DNA from: Chara braunii
Taxonomy: Eukaryota; Streptophyta; Charophyceae; Charales; Characeae
Assembly: GCA_003427395.1 (NCBI GenBank)
Contig: BFEA01000013.1
Location: 2,862,880-2,926,879, forward strand
DNA length: 64,000 bases
Direction of reading: 5' to 3'
Every line of letters begins with the position of its first letter. Positions within the stretch are counted from its first letter, which is position 1. The translations under genes and the position numbers were made by a program. Of this stretch, positions 43,002 to 54,639 are shown piece after piece. A model generated the notes under the pieces. It was not told the DNA's origin. It saw only the letters and a program-made list of their open reading frames with translations, and did not search any database.

Positions 43002-43990
43002 TCATCCGTAGGATGGATGGGGGATCACCATTCCCCTTATTTTTGACCTGTTGATGTTGGGGCATGCGTCATGAGTACAGAGGTGGCCTCTTTGTTTGCA
43101 TACATAGCACCACGGGTCTTGGGTGTCGCTAACGGGGACTGAGAACTCCTTTCCCCCGTGAGAGTATCTCCATTCCTCGTTGAGGGGGAAGGGAAAGTCC
43201 GGATCCCAGTCCACGACCATAAGTAGGGATTGTTCATTTTTCCTAAGAATTGTGGTAGATATGTGATATAGCCTTTAACGGGAGCAATGTTCTCCAGGTT
43301 AGCGAGTATTGCTCCCTGCACGCAGAGGGGAACAAATCTGAAGTCCATGTTGCCACTTGCACCGGTCTGCCTCTGAATTGCAACGCATTGTTTCTTAGTA
43401 TGATCTGCTTATCTGTTGAGTATAAGGCAAGTACATTGATGCAGTTGGGGCGTTCAACCTCGATAAGGAAGTGGTCCTGCACGAGTTGGTGGTCTGGTTT
43501 AATCCTGCCAAGCTTGTCAGCGGTCCATTTGACTTTGTCGTTGAAGGGGATCGCTGCTTGCAGAGGATGAAAGCGGAAATGCGGTGCAAGATGTGTGTAG
43601 ATCGCATCCCTCACCCCCCTTGCTTGGGTAGGGAAGACAGAGTGGGGATAGATGTAGCCTTCCCTGACTTGACATTTCCTTTGTGGCTCCACATACAACT
43701 GCTAGATGAGCTGGCTCTTCAGTGGAGCCATGGCGACCAAGGTGGAGGACCTATGAGCATCTGACTGCGCAGAGGCAGAAAAAACTCTAGTCAATTGAGG
43801 AGGGGATTTTCTTTTGTCAGCAAAAGGCGTGACTCCATTCTGCGCCCCAGATCCCGATCCTGATGCCACAACTTTGTCCTTCCATATGGCATCCTTCTTG
43901 CCCTCAGATCCCGACCCCGATGCCACAACTTTGTCCTTCCATGTGGCATCCCTCTTACCCGCTTTCTGTGTTGTTGTTCTCCCCTCTTCC
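43002..43990 (-). pseudogene. LINE ORF1 N-terminal part with zinc knuckle
   Basis: The minus frame 43698-43243 resembles the nucleic-acid-binding core of plant LINE ORF1 (DUF4283-like: HFLIEVERPNCINVLALY, LQFRGRPVQVATW). A shifted frame (43220-43002) then has the knuckle CYVCKQRGHLCTHDAC, a CX2CX4HX6C pattern with two more residues than the canonical CX4C end. Upstream (43,970-43,850) lies a 57-bp tandem repeat, KDKVVASGSGS(E/G). Family assignment rests on layout and weak motif likeness. Confidence 0.6.
43848..43965. repeat. 57-bp tandem duplication
   Basis: CAGATCCCGA(T/C)CC(T/C)GATGCC starts at 43,848 and 43,905, and both units run through CAACTTTGTCCTTCCAT. In frame with ORF1 on the minus strand, it adds 19 residues. 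Confidence 0.9.
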
Positions 43991-43994
43991 CCCT

Positions 43995-44290
43995 GAGCAA
44001 GTTTCCAGACATCATGCTTGCTCTAGGTGCGGTCCATTATCCTTCCTTGATAGTAAAAGTGATAATTGACGAATGTTTGAAATGTGATTTGAGGGCTCTA
44101 TCAGTGAATATTTGTGTTTTATTTTAGGTGGATAGTTGCTTAAAGGCTCTCTTCGGTATCGTCGTTGTTCTCAATAGGTCCTCATGCGTGCTCACATGAT
44201 GAATATTGGGGTAATCTTAGTTGAGTATATTTTATAGTATTTATTGACTAACTTACTTGACTCATTCCGAGTGTCAACCCTAAAACCGTT
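43995..44290. other. AT-rich spacer, no gene
   Basis: No protein or repeat recognised between the LINE 5' side and the gag-like fragment. Confidence 0.4.
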
Positions 44291-44304
44291 CATTGTTTGT
44301 TCAA

Positions 44305-45028
44305 CAAGTAATAGGGTCGAGAGAGCTCGAGATGGAAGGCTCTCAAGGGAAGATTGGGGTCGAGGAATTCGTTGGGTCTGCAAGATTGGGAGTGAGACAA
44401 CCTACCAAGGTTGAAATCAACTTTTTCAAGGGTTATTATGTCTCTGACTTCCTTGATAAGTTTGGGCAGATAGCGTCCCACTGCTTAGAAGAGGTTATAA
44501 AGTATATCCATATAGACTTGAAGGAGGAAGTCAGTGGGTTGATTAGAAAAGTGGGGTCATGATGGAGAAAGTTTCACAATGACATGTGGAATACATAGTG
44601 GCTAGGTGAAAAAAAAACTGACCAAAGACGATCTTGAGAAGGAAGATCGGTTCAGTTATTTTCTAGCAAAATATGAACGCATTTCCCACAAGGACTGGAC
44701 GCTGTCTAAATATGACAAGTGTTTTGTCTTCCTTATGAACTTTACGGATGCAGAACAACAAGATTTGATACGTGGGCCAGAAGGAAGGCTCATGTGAGAC
44801 AAAATACGAGAGAATTTTGTAGAAGGCGATTTTGATCAGTACCTTTGTCATAATCTGCAGGAAGCAAGGAAAAGAAAGGAGTTGCGAATTTATGAGAAGA
44901 GTGAGTTTGGCAAAAGGCCAAGTGAGTTTGCAGCAGACACCTTTGAGGGCATGAAAAATGAATTTCAGAAGGACGCTAAGATCGTCAAGCGAAATCACAG
45001 ACGTAGCAAAGAGAAGAAAAAAAAGTAA
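44305..45028 (+). pseudogene. Gag-like retroelement fragment
   Basis: Plus-strand pieces: 44,332-44,562 reads KVEINFFKGYYVSDFLDKFG, then EEVIKYIHIDLKEEVSGLIR. 44,606-44,797 reads KKKLTKDDLEKEDRFSYFLA and LSKYDKCFVFLMNF. After one TGA (44,795) the same frame stays open for about 75 codons to TAA at about 45,027, ending in a Lys-rich stretch. The order (short capsid-like lead, helical charged core, basic end) is like a Ty3 gag, but no knuckle or protease follows. Identification is tentative. Confidence 0.35.
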
Positions 45029-45735
45029 TGTGTTGAGAGAGAAGAGGTGCAGGTTAGAGTGAGGAATGTTGCAACATATATACCTGTGAGAGGACGATTG
45101 ACGCCCCAAACGAGAAGGGAACAAAGGGGCAAAGGGTTCAGGAAGACGTTGGTATAGCCATACCGCCCGCTGCATCCGATCCTAAAAAAGGGTGTAATGA
45201 TAATGGTACATCGTCAATTGTAAGTCGGACTGGGCGAAGGAATAGCAGAGGGCGATAACGGTGGGCAAAGATAGTATGTGCTTGATGTGGAAAAACTGAT
45301 TATACCCTTCGCAGATGTGTCAAAGGAAGGAGTTGAAGGATAAAACCGCTTGCTTTAGATAAGGGTTTTGTTTCTCCCAATAGTTATCATCGCTTTACTT
45401 GTCTCATCTATAGCAAGAGAGGGGTATAGTAATGCTAGCGGTCTCGGGCGACTTAAGAATAGACACTTGGAATGTTATGGCGATGCAGAAGATTCAATTG
45501 CTAGACTAAGAGACGATTATCTGCTTATTATGCTTCTAAGTCGAGTATAAAAGTTTTATAAGACATAGGTTTCATCATGTATACATTTCTGACTCTAAGT
45601 GAGGGTTTTGGATCTGACTATCCACTCTCTAAGTTTGTTCTGAATTTTGTTGGATGTAAGTGGAAGTCTTCTAGGGTTCGACCATTCGAACGTTGACGCT
45701 CACTCATCTCTGCAAACTATGTGCCAAATTTTCGA
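45029..45735. other. No gene recognised
   Basis: AT-rich DNA without coding signal, between the gag-like fragment and the TTCAAC cluster. Confidence 0.4.
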
Positions 45736-46022
45736 TTCAACGAGGGTTTCACGTTGAAAAATTCAACGCGCGTTGAATTCGCGAATGAACGGTTTTCGCG
45801 AACTGCGATTTTGCGGGTTTGAGAAAGGGTTTCGGGGTTTCTGAGGGCCTGGGGTGGTGCAGTGGCCTGTTGGGTACCACCTGATGCCCTCAAAATTTTT
45901 TAAACAAAAATTAATTGAAATTTGTTTAAAAAATGACCCTGACGTCGTGCAGGCACTGCAGGGCGTTTTCGAGGTACCGGTGTGGGGCGGGCTGCTTGGG
46001 GAACGACTATAAAGAGACGACG

Positions 46023-46024
<2 letters not shown>

Positions 46025-46087
<63 letters not shown>

Positions 46088-46141
46088 GCAACTTATTTTC
46101 AATTGTTTTTTTTTTATTGATTCAATAGAATGAAACTTTGT

Positions 46142-46179
<38 letters not shown>

Positions 46180-46226
46180 GACGACGACGATGACAACAGA
46201 GACGACAATGACAGAAGGATCGCGCG

Positions 46227-46271
<45 letters not shown>
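46025..46271. repeat. Three (GA)n microsatellites
   Basis: GA runs at 46,025-46,084, 46,145-46,178 and 46,230-46,271, between the two left TTCAAC clusters. They give meaningless Arg-Glu or Leu-Ser peptides. Confidence 0.95.
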
Positions 46272-46273
<2 letters not shown>

Positions 46274-46666
46274 AGAGAGGCGGAGCAGCGGAAGTGGCGG
46301 TTGGAGCGGAGCGGAGCGGGAGTAGCAGCGGAGCGCGGTCGACGACGATGGCGGATCTGCACGCGTGGCGTCGATTAACGTCGTTGAATTTTTAATTCAA
46401 CGGTGTAAAACGCGATTCAATGCGATTAATGCATTTGAACGACATTCAACACGACTGAACGCGTTTGTTCGGCGGCCGTTTCACGGTGTGCGGCGGTGTT
46501 CGGGCCGGTCTGAGAAGTTGCCGAAGAGAGGGGGGGGGGGGGGGGGGCCACAAACAGCGGGCAACAAGCGACGGGGGTTGGGTCGCGAGCGGGGTTTGAG
46601 GTGAGGGGGGGCGGGGGGGCGGTGGCCAGGCCGCGTCTCTTCGAAGCAGGGTAGAGGGCGGTCACC

Positions 46667-49600
46667 ATGGGGAGGACACAGCGGCGCAAGCATGAGCTCG
46701 CCCCGGAGCATGTGCAGGAGACATTCAAGGGTCGTTCCCCTGTGTATCGGTACCTTGTCATCAGCCAGAAGGTCGACAAAAAGGGGGTGATGATGCTGCG
46801 GTGCACGTTTTGCAACAAAGTATTCCAGGGGACTCAGTACCAGGCCACGAGGCACTTCGTCCAGATGAACTACTGCAAGGACGTCAACAACGAGGCGTTG
46901 TACGAGATTGCGCGACGGACTCAACAAAAGTTCGAGTCTGATCAGATGGAGAGGGTTGGCAGGTACGCAGCGGAGCGTAGACTCGATGTGCCCCAGGCTG
47001 ATGGTGCAAGAGGAGGAGAGGCGAGACATCGTCCGGTGGAGGGAGGGGGCAGGGGAGCTGGTGGGCAGGATGCGCCCGACCACCCATTGGGGGGTGGAGG
47101 CGGTGACACGGAGGAGGACGTGATGCACATCGATCGCGAGGCGCGTGGCCCCGGCGAGGAGGGAGTCCCGGAATACGAGGCCGTGCCAGAGTTCCAGCCA
47201 GCCACTGGGGACAGGATGGAGGACTGGCTGTAGCGAGCAGGCAAGGGACAAGTGCCTGCAACGGAGGGTGCGAGTGGGGAGGGTCCTTCAAAGAGGAAGG
47301 AAGGAGGAGTTGATCCGGCTGCCACCCCAACTGGAAAGAGGCTTCACCAACAAAAGGTGATTGAGGTCTACGGTGGCGAGTGGGTTGCTCACCACAAGAA
47401 GGTCTTCCTTCGCTGGCTTTATTCCAGCGGGGTCTCCTTCAATGCCTTCTGCAACCAGGCATGGAAGGCATATCAACAGGTGTTTTTTTTAGCAGCCTGG
47501 CAATTCCCCGCGCACTGTGCTCCCCAACCACAACGAGATTGCGAGTATGCGGGCGGTGGAGACCCACTGTGCGGAGTTGGCGGAGGAGTTGGAGGGGGTG
47601 AGGCAGTCATTCTGGGTGATTGGTGCCACCATCCTTTCCGACGGGAGGAAATCACGAGACGGGAGACCAATCGTGAATTTCCTTGCCACAAGCTCGCGAG
47701 GGGTCGTCATGTACATGATGATCAATCGCGAGGGAGACGGAAGACCGATCGTGAATTTCCTTGCCACAAGCTCGCGAGGGGTCGTCATGTACATGATGAT
47801 CAATCGTGAGGGCGAGCCAGACGATGCAGAGCACGTCCTTCGGAGATGGGTTACCACCTTCCACGAATTCACGTTCGGTGGGCCGCGGCGGGTCAATGCG
47901 ATATGCACTAACTCTGTTTCTGCGTACGTGGGGGCTGCAAGGGCAATGGCCTCGTCGACCATGCCTCTTGCACTGAGGAGGATCACTTGGCTCTCATGCT
48001 TCGTCCATGTCTGCAACAAATTGTTGTCAAACATGGAGACGAGTTGTGACGCGTTTGTGGACACGATCACACGCGCTCGTGTGCTGGTGGTGTTTTTTAA
48101 AACCCACCAGACTGCCCTTCATTTCTTTAGGAGGCGAAGCCCCGACAAGGGGCTTATTCTTTCCTGCGAGACGCAATTCGCGTCTGTTTATTCCATGTTG
48201 AAGAGGCTGTTATCTCTGCAGGACGACTCACGGGTTTTTGCTTTCATCCCGTGGTCCGCCGATGTGTGCATCATGGTGCATTGGGTGCGCCGATAGATCA
48301 GATGAGATCCTTGGTGGCAGAGGGTGGCCACCATCGTGCATATCATGGAGCTCGTCATGCAGTTGCTTAGGCGGATAGATCGTGGAGGACAGTTCATGTC
48401 GTTCATGATCGAGTGGACACAGGATCTTGTCCACCGTGTGACGGATGCATGCGCTCCTTTGGAGCAGTCCTTCGCTGACCGGATCATCGGATGTGTGTGG
48501 GCCCACACACAGCATATGCTTGAGCCGACTCACTGCGATGGGTTCTTACTGAACCCCCGTAGGCGACATGTTCAGTACTTTTCAGGCGAGGTAGCGGAGT
48601 ACCATGCTTGGCTTGTAAGGCAAGCCAAGAAGTACATTCTAACGCAGACGGGTTTCGAGTTAGACGGTGCCGATGACATCGTTGTCTGTCGTCAGCTTGA
48701 GGACTTCCACATGCAGCAAGGCAGGTTTGGCGATTGGGGCGGGGCAGAGGGGCGTGCTCGTGGGCGCGCGTGTAGCGGGGATGCCGAGATGATAGAGTGC
48801 GCGTCTTGGTGGTCCCAGTTCGGGGCTGGTGCGCCTGAGTTGCACCAGTGCGCTCTTCGTGCGATGCACATGTGGTCCTGCGCCTCTCCAGTGGAGAGGA
48901 ACTGGGCAGTCCATGAGGGCAAGCGCAACCAATTGGCCTTCGAGAAGGTCGTGCAACTAGTTGAGATCACCGCAAATGTGCGGTTGACAGAGTAGGCGGG
49001 CAGGATGCGGTTATGTGCTGCCATGGCAGCGGGACGAGGGCATGTTCGACTGCTAGGCAGGACTCAAGGTGGAGCCGGTGCGCACGGGCACACACAAGGG
49101 GATGACAGAGGAGGAGATTGCCCAGCAGGTTGCGCTTATTACGCGCGATCCCATCGGGGCTTCCGCACCGCCCTCTGCTGATGTCGTTTTTGATAGACGT
49201 GCTTGCATTTTTTGTCCCTACCCCAGGGAGGATGACTCGGATGAGGAACCGATACCCGAGGCAGCAGATGACCCTGCGCTCCGCATTCCCCGCGAGATCG
49301 ATGAGACGCACGACAATCCATACGACGTGGAGACGAGGACACACACCGCACAACGGGCAGCGGACCGGGCAGACAGGGAGATGCTGGGGGGAGACGAGGA
49401 TTTTTGGGGTCCTTTCGGGGAGGTGGCTTCCCCGGGTGATGTGCGCAATGCCAGAGCCAGGATCTCGCATGCAGGCACGAGTTGGACAGAGGCGCGGATG
49501 ACGATTCCTGCTCCAACGAGGCGAGAGTCGTTCATGATGCCACCTCCAGCTCCGAGTCTTGCACCACCATCGCCTGTCTCGCCACATGAGCCAGCCACGG

Positions 49601-49686
49601 CAGCGGCGGACACGGAGTTGGCATCCTCCTTGCCTCAGCATGGACTTCTGCAGGGATCTGGGGTGATTCGCCAGCTGAGGTTATGA
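46667..49686 (+). pseudogene. hAT/DUF659 transposase, degraded
   Basis: Opens with MGRTQRRKHE and a BED-type zinc finger (LRCTFCNKVFQGTQYQATRH then C). A TAG lies at 47,231 and a frameshift at the T run of about 47,481. The RNase H-like core follows: ATILSDGRKSRDGRPIVNFL gives the first Asp. A 78-bp in-frame duplication repeats GRPIVNFLATSSRGVVMYMM. The second Asp site reads NAICTNSVSAYVG, where TDN is expected, so Asp is Asn. Two stops at 48,294-48,308 precede the dimerisation part (WWSQFG, ASPVERNWAVHEGKRN with the final Glu). A further shift near 49,000 leads into an acidic tail. Inactive. Confidence 0.85.
47661..47816. repeat. 78-bp in-frame duplication within transposase
   Basis: GACGG(G/A)AGACC(A/G)ATCGTGAA begins both units, and they run through TCATGTACATGATGATCAAT with only a few differences. 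It duplicates 26 residues of the catalytic-core beta strands. Confidence 0.9.
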
Positions 49687-49689
49687 TAA

Positions 49690-49925
49690 CCTTCCCCGGG
49701 GATGTTGCAGGAGGAGGGGGTACCATCAACAGCACCAGTGGAGGGGTAGGTGGCAGCAGCGGAGGGGGACGTAGTAGCAGCAGCAGCGGCAGCAGTGGAG
49801 GGGGAGGTGGCAGCAGTGAAGGAGGAGATAGCAGCAGCAGCGGAGGAGGAGGAGGCACCATCAGCAGCAACAGTGGAGGGGGACTTGACAGTAGCGGAGG
49901 AGGAGAGCAGCAGCGACACAGATGC
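49690..49925 (+). repeat. Trinucleotide GGAGGA/AGCAGC low-complexity tract
   Basis: Imperfect GGA, GGC and AGC triplets encode Gly/Ser in one frame and Ala/Glu in another. It sits directly after the transposase tail. Confidence 0.85.
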
Positions 49926-51705
49926 CGAATGTTAACATGCAGCGTGATGGTGCGGACGGCACTGAGGGTGGTGAGGCCGTTGAGGAGCGCCTCATGCAGC
50001 AGTTCATCACGGAGGAGCTTGATCCGGTCGTGGCGGGTATCACCCCGGGTATGGCAAGGGGCTTGGGGATGTCGGATTCGGAGATGGGGACCCACTTCCA
50101 CTTTGATATGTCGACGGGCCTTCCCCCGGATCGGGCACCATCAAGGGACGAGGCGGCAGGCGAGACGGGGTCGGAGACCCCAAGAGACAGGACGACGCCA
50201 GAGTCTCCAGATGCAGCACGCGACATGGAGCGAGAGAGGGTTCGGCTGATGGCATCCAGCGACCCACGTGCTCAGGCTTTCACACGGGCCTTGGAGGAGC
50301 GCAGGCGTCGAGAGACAGGGAGAGATGTTGGGCAGCGTGGGGCAGTGGTGGGGGAGGACGCTATGGAGGTCGTGGCAGCAGAGGCGGAGGAGGATATGGA
50401 GGGTGGACCACAGCCAGTGGATGAGGCTACAAAAGTTGGAGAGGGGCGATACGGGGGGCTTGGAGACACACCGGCGGCAGCTCATGAGACACAGTCTGGT
50501 CCAATCATCCCGATTCGGGTCTGCACTTGGTCGAGGCCCGACGGTCGCAGCCGGCTGAGGTGGCAGTGCATGGTGTGCCACCTGTTATCATCGAGGATTT
50601 GGGATCCGAGCCGATGGTTGTGCGTCCAATTCCTCGGCGACCGGCTCCGCAGGAGGTTGATCATCCATTGGATGCCAAGGAGTTGGCAGCGGCCGCTGTG
50701 CGCGATGTGACTCGACTGGACCGGCGGGTACTTAAGCCGAAACTCGAGCAGCCCCGTTGGCAGAGGATTCCTTCGGTTTCACGGGCCCCTGCATCACCGG
50801 TGTGGTCCGGGTCTACCTCCAGCGGAGGGCCGAGCAGGGCAAATGTTCTAGGGGTTTCGGCGGGCCTGCAGGAGAGAGCGCCAGGTACAGGAGACATGCC
50901 ACCCCCTCCTCCTAGGCCATGTGAGGGTGATCCATCGCCGTCGCCCACAACCCGAGGCTCTCCATCCCCACACACGCTTGGGAGATCGAAGGTTCGTGAC
51001 ACGACAACGGTTGGGCGCGATGTGCGCGACACGGCGTTGTACGGGAGGACGGACATAGATTTAGATTCCACCCGCCGTGTCAGTTAGCGCACTGCTCGCC
51101 TTCAGGCGGGGTTGGGTCACCACGGCGTCAGGACGACCGCAGCGAGGGAGGTTGTAGCAGCAGGTTGTGAGCCTCAACGAGGTCGAGGCGGAGGAGAGTC
51201 CACCTTGATTTTGGACCACGCTTTGAGAGCAGCGCCGCGTGCTGTGCATGAGTAGACTCCGCGCAAGCGTGGAGTGCCTCGTCCACGCCCCGTACCTGCA
51301 CAGGGAGGCGCTACACTTGGAGAGTCTTCGGGGGCGGAGGGGTTGGGGATGCCTTGTGGATCCCGCCGTCAGCAGACGGTCACACAGGCTAGTGCAAGGG
51401 TTGTTGTGTTGAGGAAGGGAGGTGGCCTTGTCACCATCGAGGAGGATCCTGAAACGACACTGGCAATGCGAGAAGATGATGAGGACTACGAGGGTGAGGA
51501 GGAGGAGGAGGAGGAGGAGGAGAGTGAGAGCCGCCACAGCGATGACGACGATGACGACGAGGATGAGCCCCCACCCCCCCCACCGACGCGTGCTTCGAAA
51601 CGTTCTTCTGCGCAGACATCGTCATCCGCACGACGGAAGGGGAGGTTGACATCCGGCATTCACGGGGCTACGAGGAGGCATAGCAGGAAGGGGAAGAGGG
51701 GTTAA
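49922..51705 (+). pseudogene. Low-complexity ORFs downstream of hAT transposase
   Basis: Three plus-strand frames (49922-50710, 50527-51087, 51274-51705) are rich in Glu, Asp, Arg, Pro and Gly. They have no domain I recognise apart from a possible helical stretch (ERERVRLMASSDP, FTRALEERRRRETG). The last one has an acidic run (EEEEEEEEESES ... DDDDDDEDEPPPPPP) and a basic end (RKGRLTSG ... RKGKRG). They lie inside the element and may be a second transposon ORF or an extended transposase tail broken by frameshifts. Confidence 0.35.
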
Positions 51706-52418
51706 TGACCATGACGCCAGCAGTCCGCTTTCCCCTACTTGCATGCGACTTCATCGTATTCTGTGCTTTTGTTTTTTCCATCGTGCTGTCTTATCTCATT
51801 GTTGTCAGGTCGTCACTGGTAGTCAGGTAGTGTGCATGCTGCAATTGTAGTTGTTTTCTTTGTTTTTAGTGTGTCCGATTCTGGTATGAGTAGGGCGTTT
51901 GTACACTAGAGTGGGTCGGCACCATCGACGCGACTTGTACAGTACTGTTTTTCTAGTAGTCAGTATGCGGCACTAGTAGGATTCATTGTATTATGTTACA
52001 TTTTTCATGTGTGATTTCAGTGACTGGTACTTCACTGCTTTTCATGTCCATTACATGTTTCGTGTATGATTTCAGTTACGAGTGTTGCACGACGTTTCGT
52101 GTCTGTTTTTGTCAACGTGTAAATTTATATCTTTAATTGTTATTTTCATTTTTAATTTAATTTATTTCATTTGTTTATTTTGCCTTGAAAGTTGGGTGAT
52201 TGCTTTCTTTTTGTTTCTTTGTAAATTATTGAATGTATGTATATAGACTAGAATACTAACTTTTAATGTTTGGTCGTCACCACCGTCTCCACGCATACCC
52301 CTTGTCAAACATAGGCAAATTGCCTGTGTTTGACAAAGAAGGGGTACTCATGGACACGGGGCTGACTTTGGGGGTGCTCAACGTGGTTGGGTGGGGGGGG
52401 CTGTGTTGGGGAGAGGGG
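51706..52418. other. AT-rich 3' region of the hAT relic, no gene
   Basis: T-rich non-coding sequence. TTGTCAAACATAGGCAAATTG / CCTGTGTTTGACAAAG at 52,302-52,340 forms a short inverted repeat (CTTTGTCAAACA-like arms). Confidence 0.45.
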
Positions 52419-52623
52419 NNNNNNNNNNNNNNNNNNNNNNNNNNNNNNNNNNNNNNNNNNNNNNNNNNNNNNNNNNNNNNNNNNNNNNNNNNNNNNNNNN
52501 NNNNNNNNNNNNNNNNNNNNNNNNNNNNNNNNNNNNNNNNNNNNNNNNNNNNNNNNNNNNNNNNNNNNNNNNNNNNNNNNNNNNNNNNNNNNNNNNNNNN
52601 NNNNNNNNNNNNNNNNNNNNNNN
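52419..52623. other. Assembly gap
   Basis: 205 undetermined bases between a G-rich edge and a T run. Confidence 0.98.
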
Positions 52624-52799
52624 TTTTTTTTTTTCGTTTTTGGTGTTCGGGCGCGTAGAGGCACGTGTCTGAGGCCCAACGCGCCAGTTTCGTTTTTCAA
52701 AAATTCAACAGAACACCTCCGTTTTTGCGTTAAACGCGATTCAACGGGGGTCCTGGGGCCCATTAAACAGGTTCAACGACATTCAATTTTGTGCGTTCT

Positions 52800-54239
52800 C
52801 CGTTCATCGGACACACAGTCTGCAAAAATGTTTGGAATCATTTTGTGTATATTAGTCAATTATGACTTATAGGGTATGCTATACAAGGTCATTTGTTTAT
52901 GATTGGGACATGAATTTGTGGTGGTTTGAGATTTGTGAGGATTTGAGACTCGAGGTAATCTGAACTTTTCTTGGGAACCATTTTGGTATGGGTTTTGATT
53001 CCCCTGCGTTGTAGAATCATGCACGTTCTGGTTGTCATTAATATTCTCACCATTGATGCCTTGTGGGTCTTTCTGTGTTTTATTTTAATTGACATATGAG
53101 GAGAAAATAGTTAACAATGTGAAATAAAAGGGTGACAAAAAGTGAATAAAGTATGTTCGTACCAAAAAGGGTTCGATGATTTGAAGAAAGTGTGATTATC
53201 AATGGGATATTTCTGAGAGATTCAAAGAGTCCAGAAATTATATTGAAGTTATAAATGAGAGAGAGGTCATGCCTAAGGGCGGCCTAAGTGGTTATTAGTT
53301 TCATTTGGACTCATCTTCAAATGAACGATGTTTTAAAGGTCATATGGATGATCCATCCTCAAGTAGGAGGATGGCTGATAATTTTTTGGTTGATTTCCCT
53401 TCAAGTAGAATGAGTCTTAATTAAATTTATGGAATGTTCATCGTTGATTGGGAGGATGACTTAATGAATTTTTTAGATAGTTGATCCTTAAGGGGGAGGA
53501 TGGCTTGAGTAATTTTTATGTGTGGCTCATCCTCAAGGGGGAGGGTGACTTGAAAAGATTTTATGGAGCAAGAGTTTTATCCTCGGCCAAATTGGCAACT
53601 CTACTCTGTTGGTTTTCAACTGTCGTTGAGAGTGATATCCGCGACAGGGAAACCTGTCAAGTTCTGGAATCCTCGTTTGGCTAGAGTGGGTTTTGTGTGT
53701 GGCAGAGGGTCAGAGGGTAAGGAAAGAACCTGTCAGAATTGGCATCCCCGCTTACTTAGTCACGTAATAGCTGGTGAAGTTGACACTGGCAATAGAGAAT
53801 TTTGTTGGTTTTATGTCCTTCACTTAACTTGTTATAAGCTGCAAGCGATCTAATGATTCTAATCTACGACGGTGATTTTCATGATTGAGAGGATTAAGTT
53901 TTGACTAATAGCCGGTAGGAGCATCATCTGCGGTTGGAAAACCCACCTGGTTTTTGGACCCTTCAATCGGCTTTAATTCTGGTTGAAAGTGACGTTGTCA
54001 ACAAGTGTGGAATTTTGAGAAGTAAAAACGTTAAGCTTTTATTTTTGGAAGAAAGATTATGAGAGTTTTCTAGCTTATGGGTAGAGTTGACAAAGTGTGT
54101 GATGAAAGCGAAGAACCCTATTTAAAAAAGTGGGAGTTATGGACAAAAGGGATGGGTCTCTTTTATTCTGAAGACTTAGTGAATACCCCAACCCATCTGT
54201 TTTCATAAATGACTAAAACGAGTGGCTTCTGCGTGACAG
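52800..54239. other. No gene recognised; imperfect repeats
   Basis: Words such as GGGAGGATG(A/G)CTTGA and CTCATCCTCAAG recur between 53,290 and 53,560. One plus frame (53,563-53,853) is open but has no known motif. AT-rich. Confidence 0.4.
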
Positions 54240-54620
54240 AGCATATCCACCACCCGACAGAGGACGATTGGGGTTGCCAGAGGACGGCGGGGGTTGCCGC
54301 GGTTGCACCGTCCGCCAACCACGATCTGCTATGAGAGGTTTGAGTGTGAGCGTATCCGCTGGGACACGTAAGATGGTGAACTACGTCGGTAGCTTGGGGG
54401 GGATACGCCCATTCAATTGTGGTGACAACCCCTTTGGCGAACGTAAGTTGTACCTCGCGTGACCCTATCCTGTCGTAAGGGTTCGCGAGAGGTATGGTTG
54501 GCGCACTTAGCCAAAGCGGCGATGAAAGTTTCATTACACCTCGATAAAGGATAAAGACCTGCCCGAAATCCTGCGTGACACCGTCGGGAGGGTCCCCCTG
54601 CGAGACCGATACGCTCGACA
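54240..54620 (+). repeat. LTR-like dispersed repeat, second copy
   Basis: Matches 29,900-30,330 in the same orientation, including GGTAAGTTGTACCTCGC-type and GGGAGGGTCCCCC words. The primer-like site found at 30,331 is not intact here. It runs directly into the CCCA-rich repeat. Confidence 0.55.
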
Positions 54621-54639
54621 GCGGCGGGAAGGGTCTTTT

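Larger units (their letters stand above)
35195..43990 (-). mobile_element. Long non-LTR retrotransposon (LINE), decayed
   Basis: On the minus strand, an ORF1 region (about 43,990-39,830) is followed by ORF2 (about 39,150-35,195). ORF2 has an APE endonuclease, RT and zf-RVT finger, which is the plant L1-like order. Frames are broken in many places. A 118-base G run interrupts the join between ORF1 and ORF2. The 3' end lies next to mitochondrial DNA at about 35,170 and no poly(A) is visible. Confidence 0.85.
45736..52790 (+). mobile_element. hAT-type DNA transposon relic
   Basis: The transposase remains (46,667-49,690) are bracketed by clusters of TTCAAC/GTTGAA words at 45,736-45,780 and 46,377-46,455 on the left and 52,702-52,785 on the right. 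The words AAACGCGATTCAA and ACGACATTCAA occur on both sides. hAT elements often carry such subterminal repeats. I could not define terminal inverted repeats or an 8-bp target duplication, so the boundaries are guesses. A 205-base gap lies inside. Confidence 0.55.
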
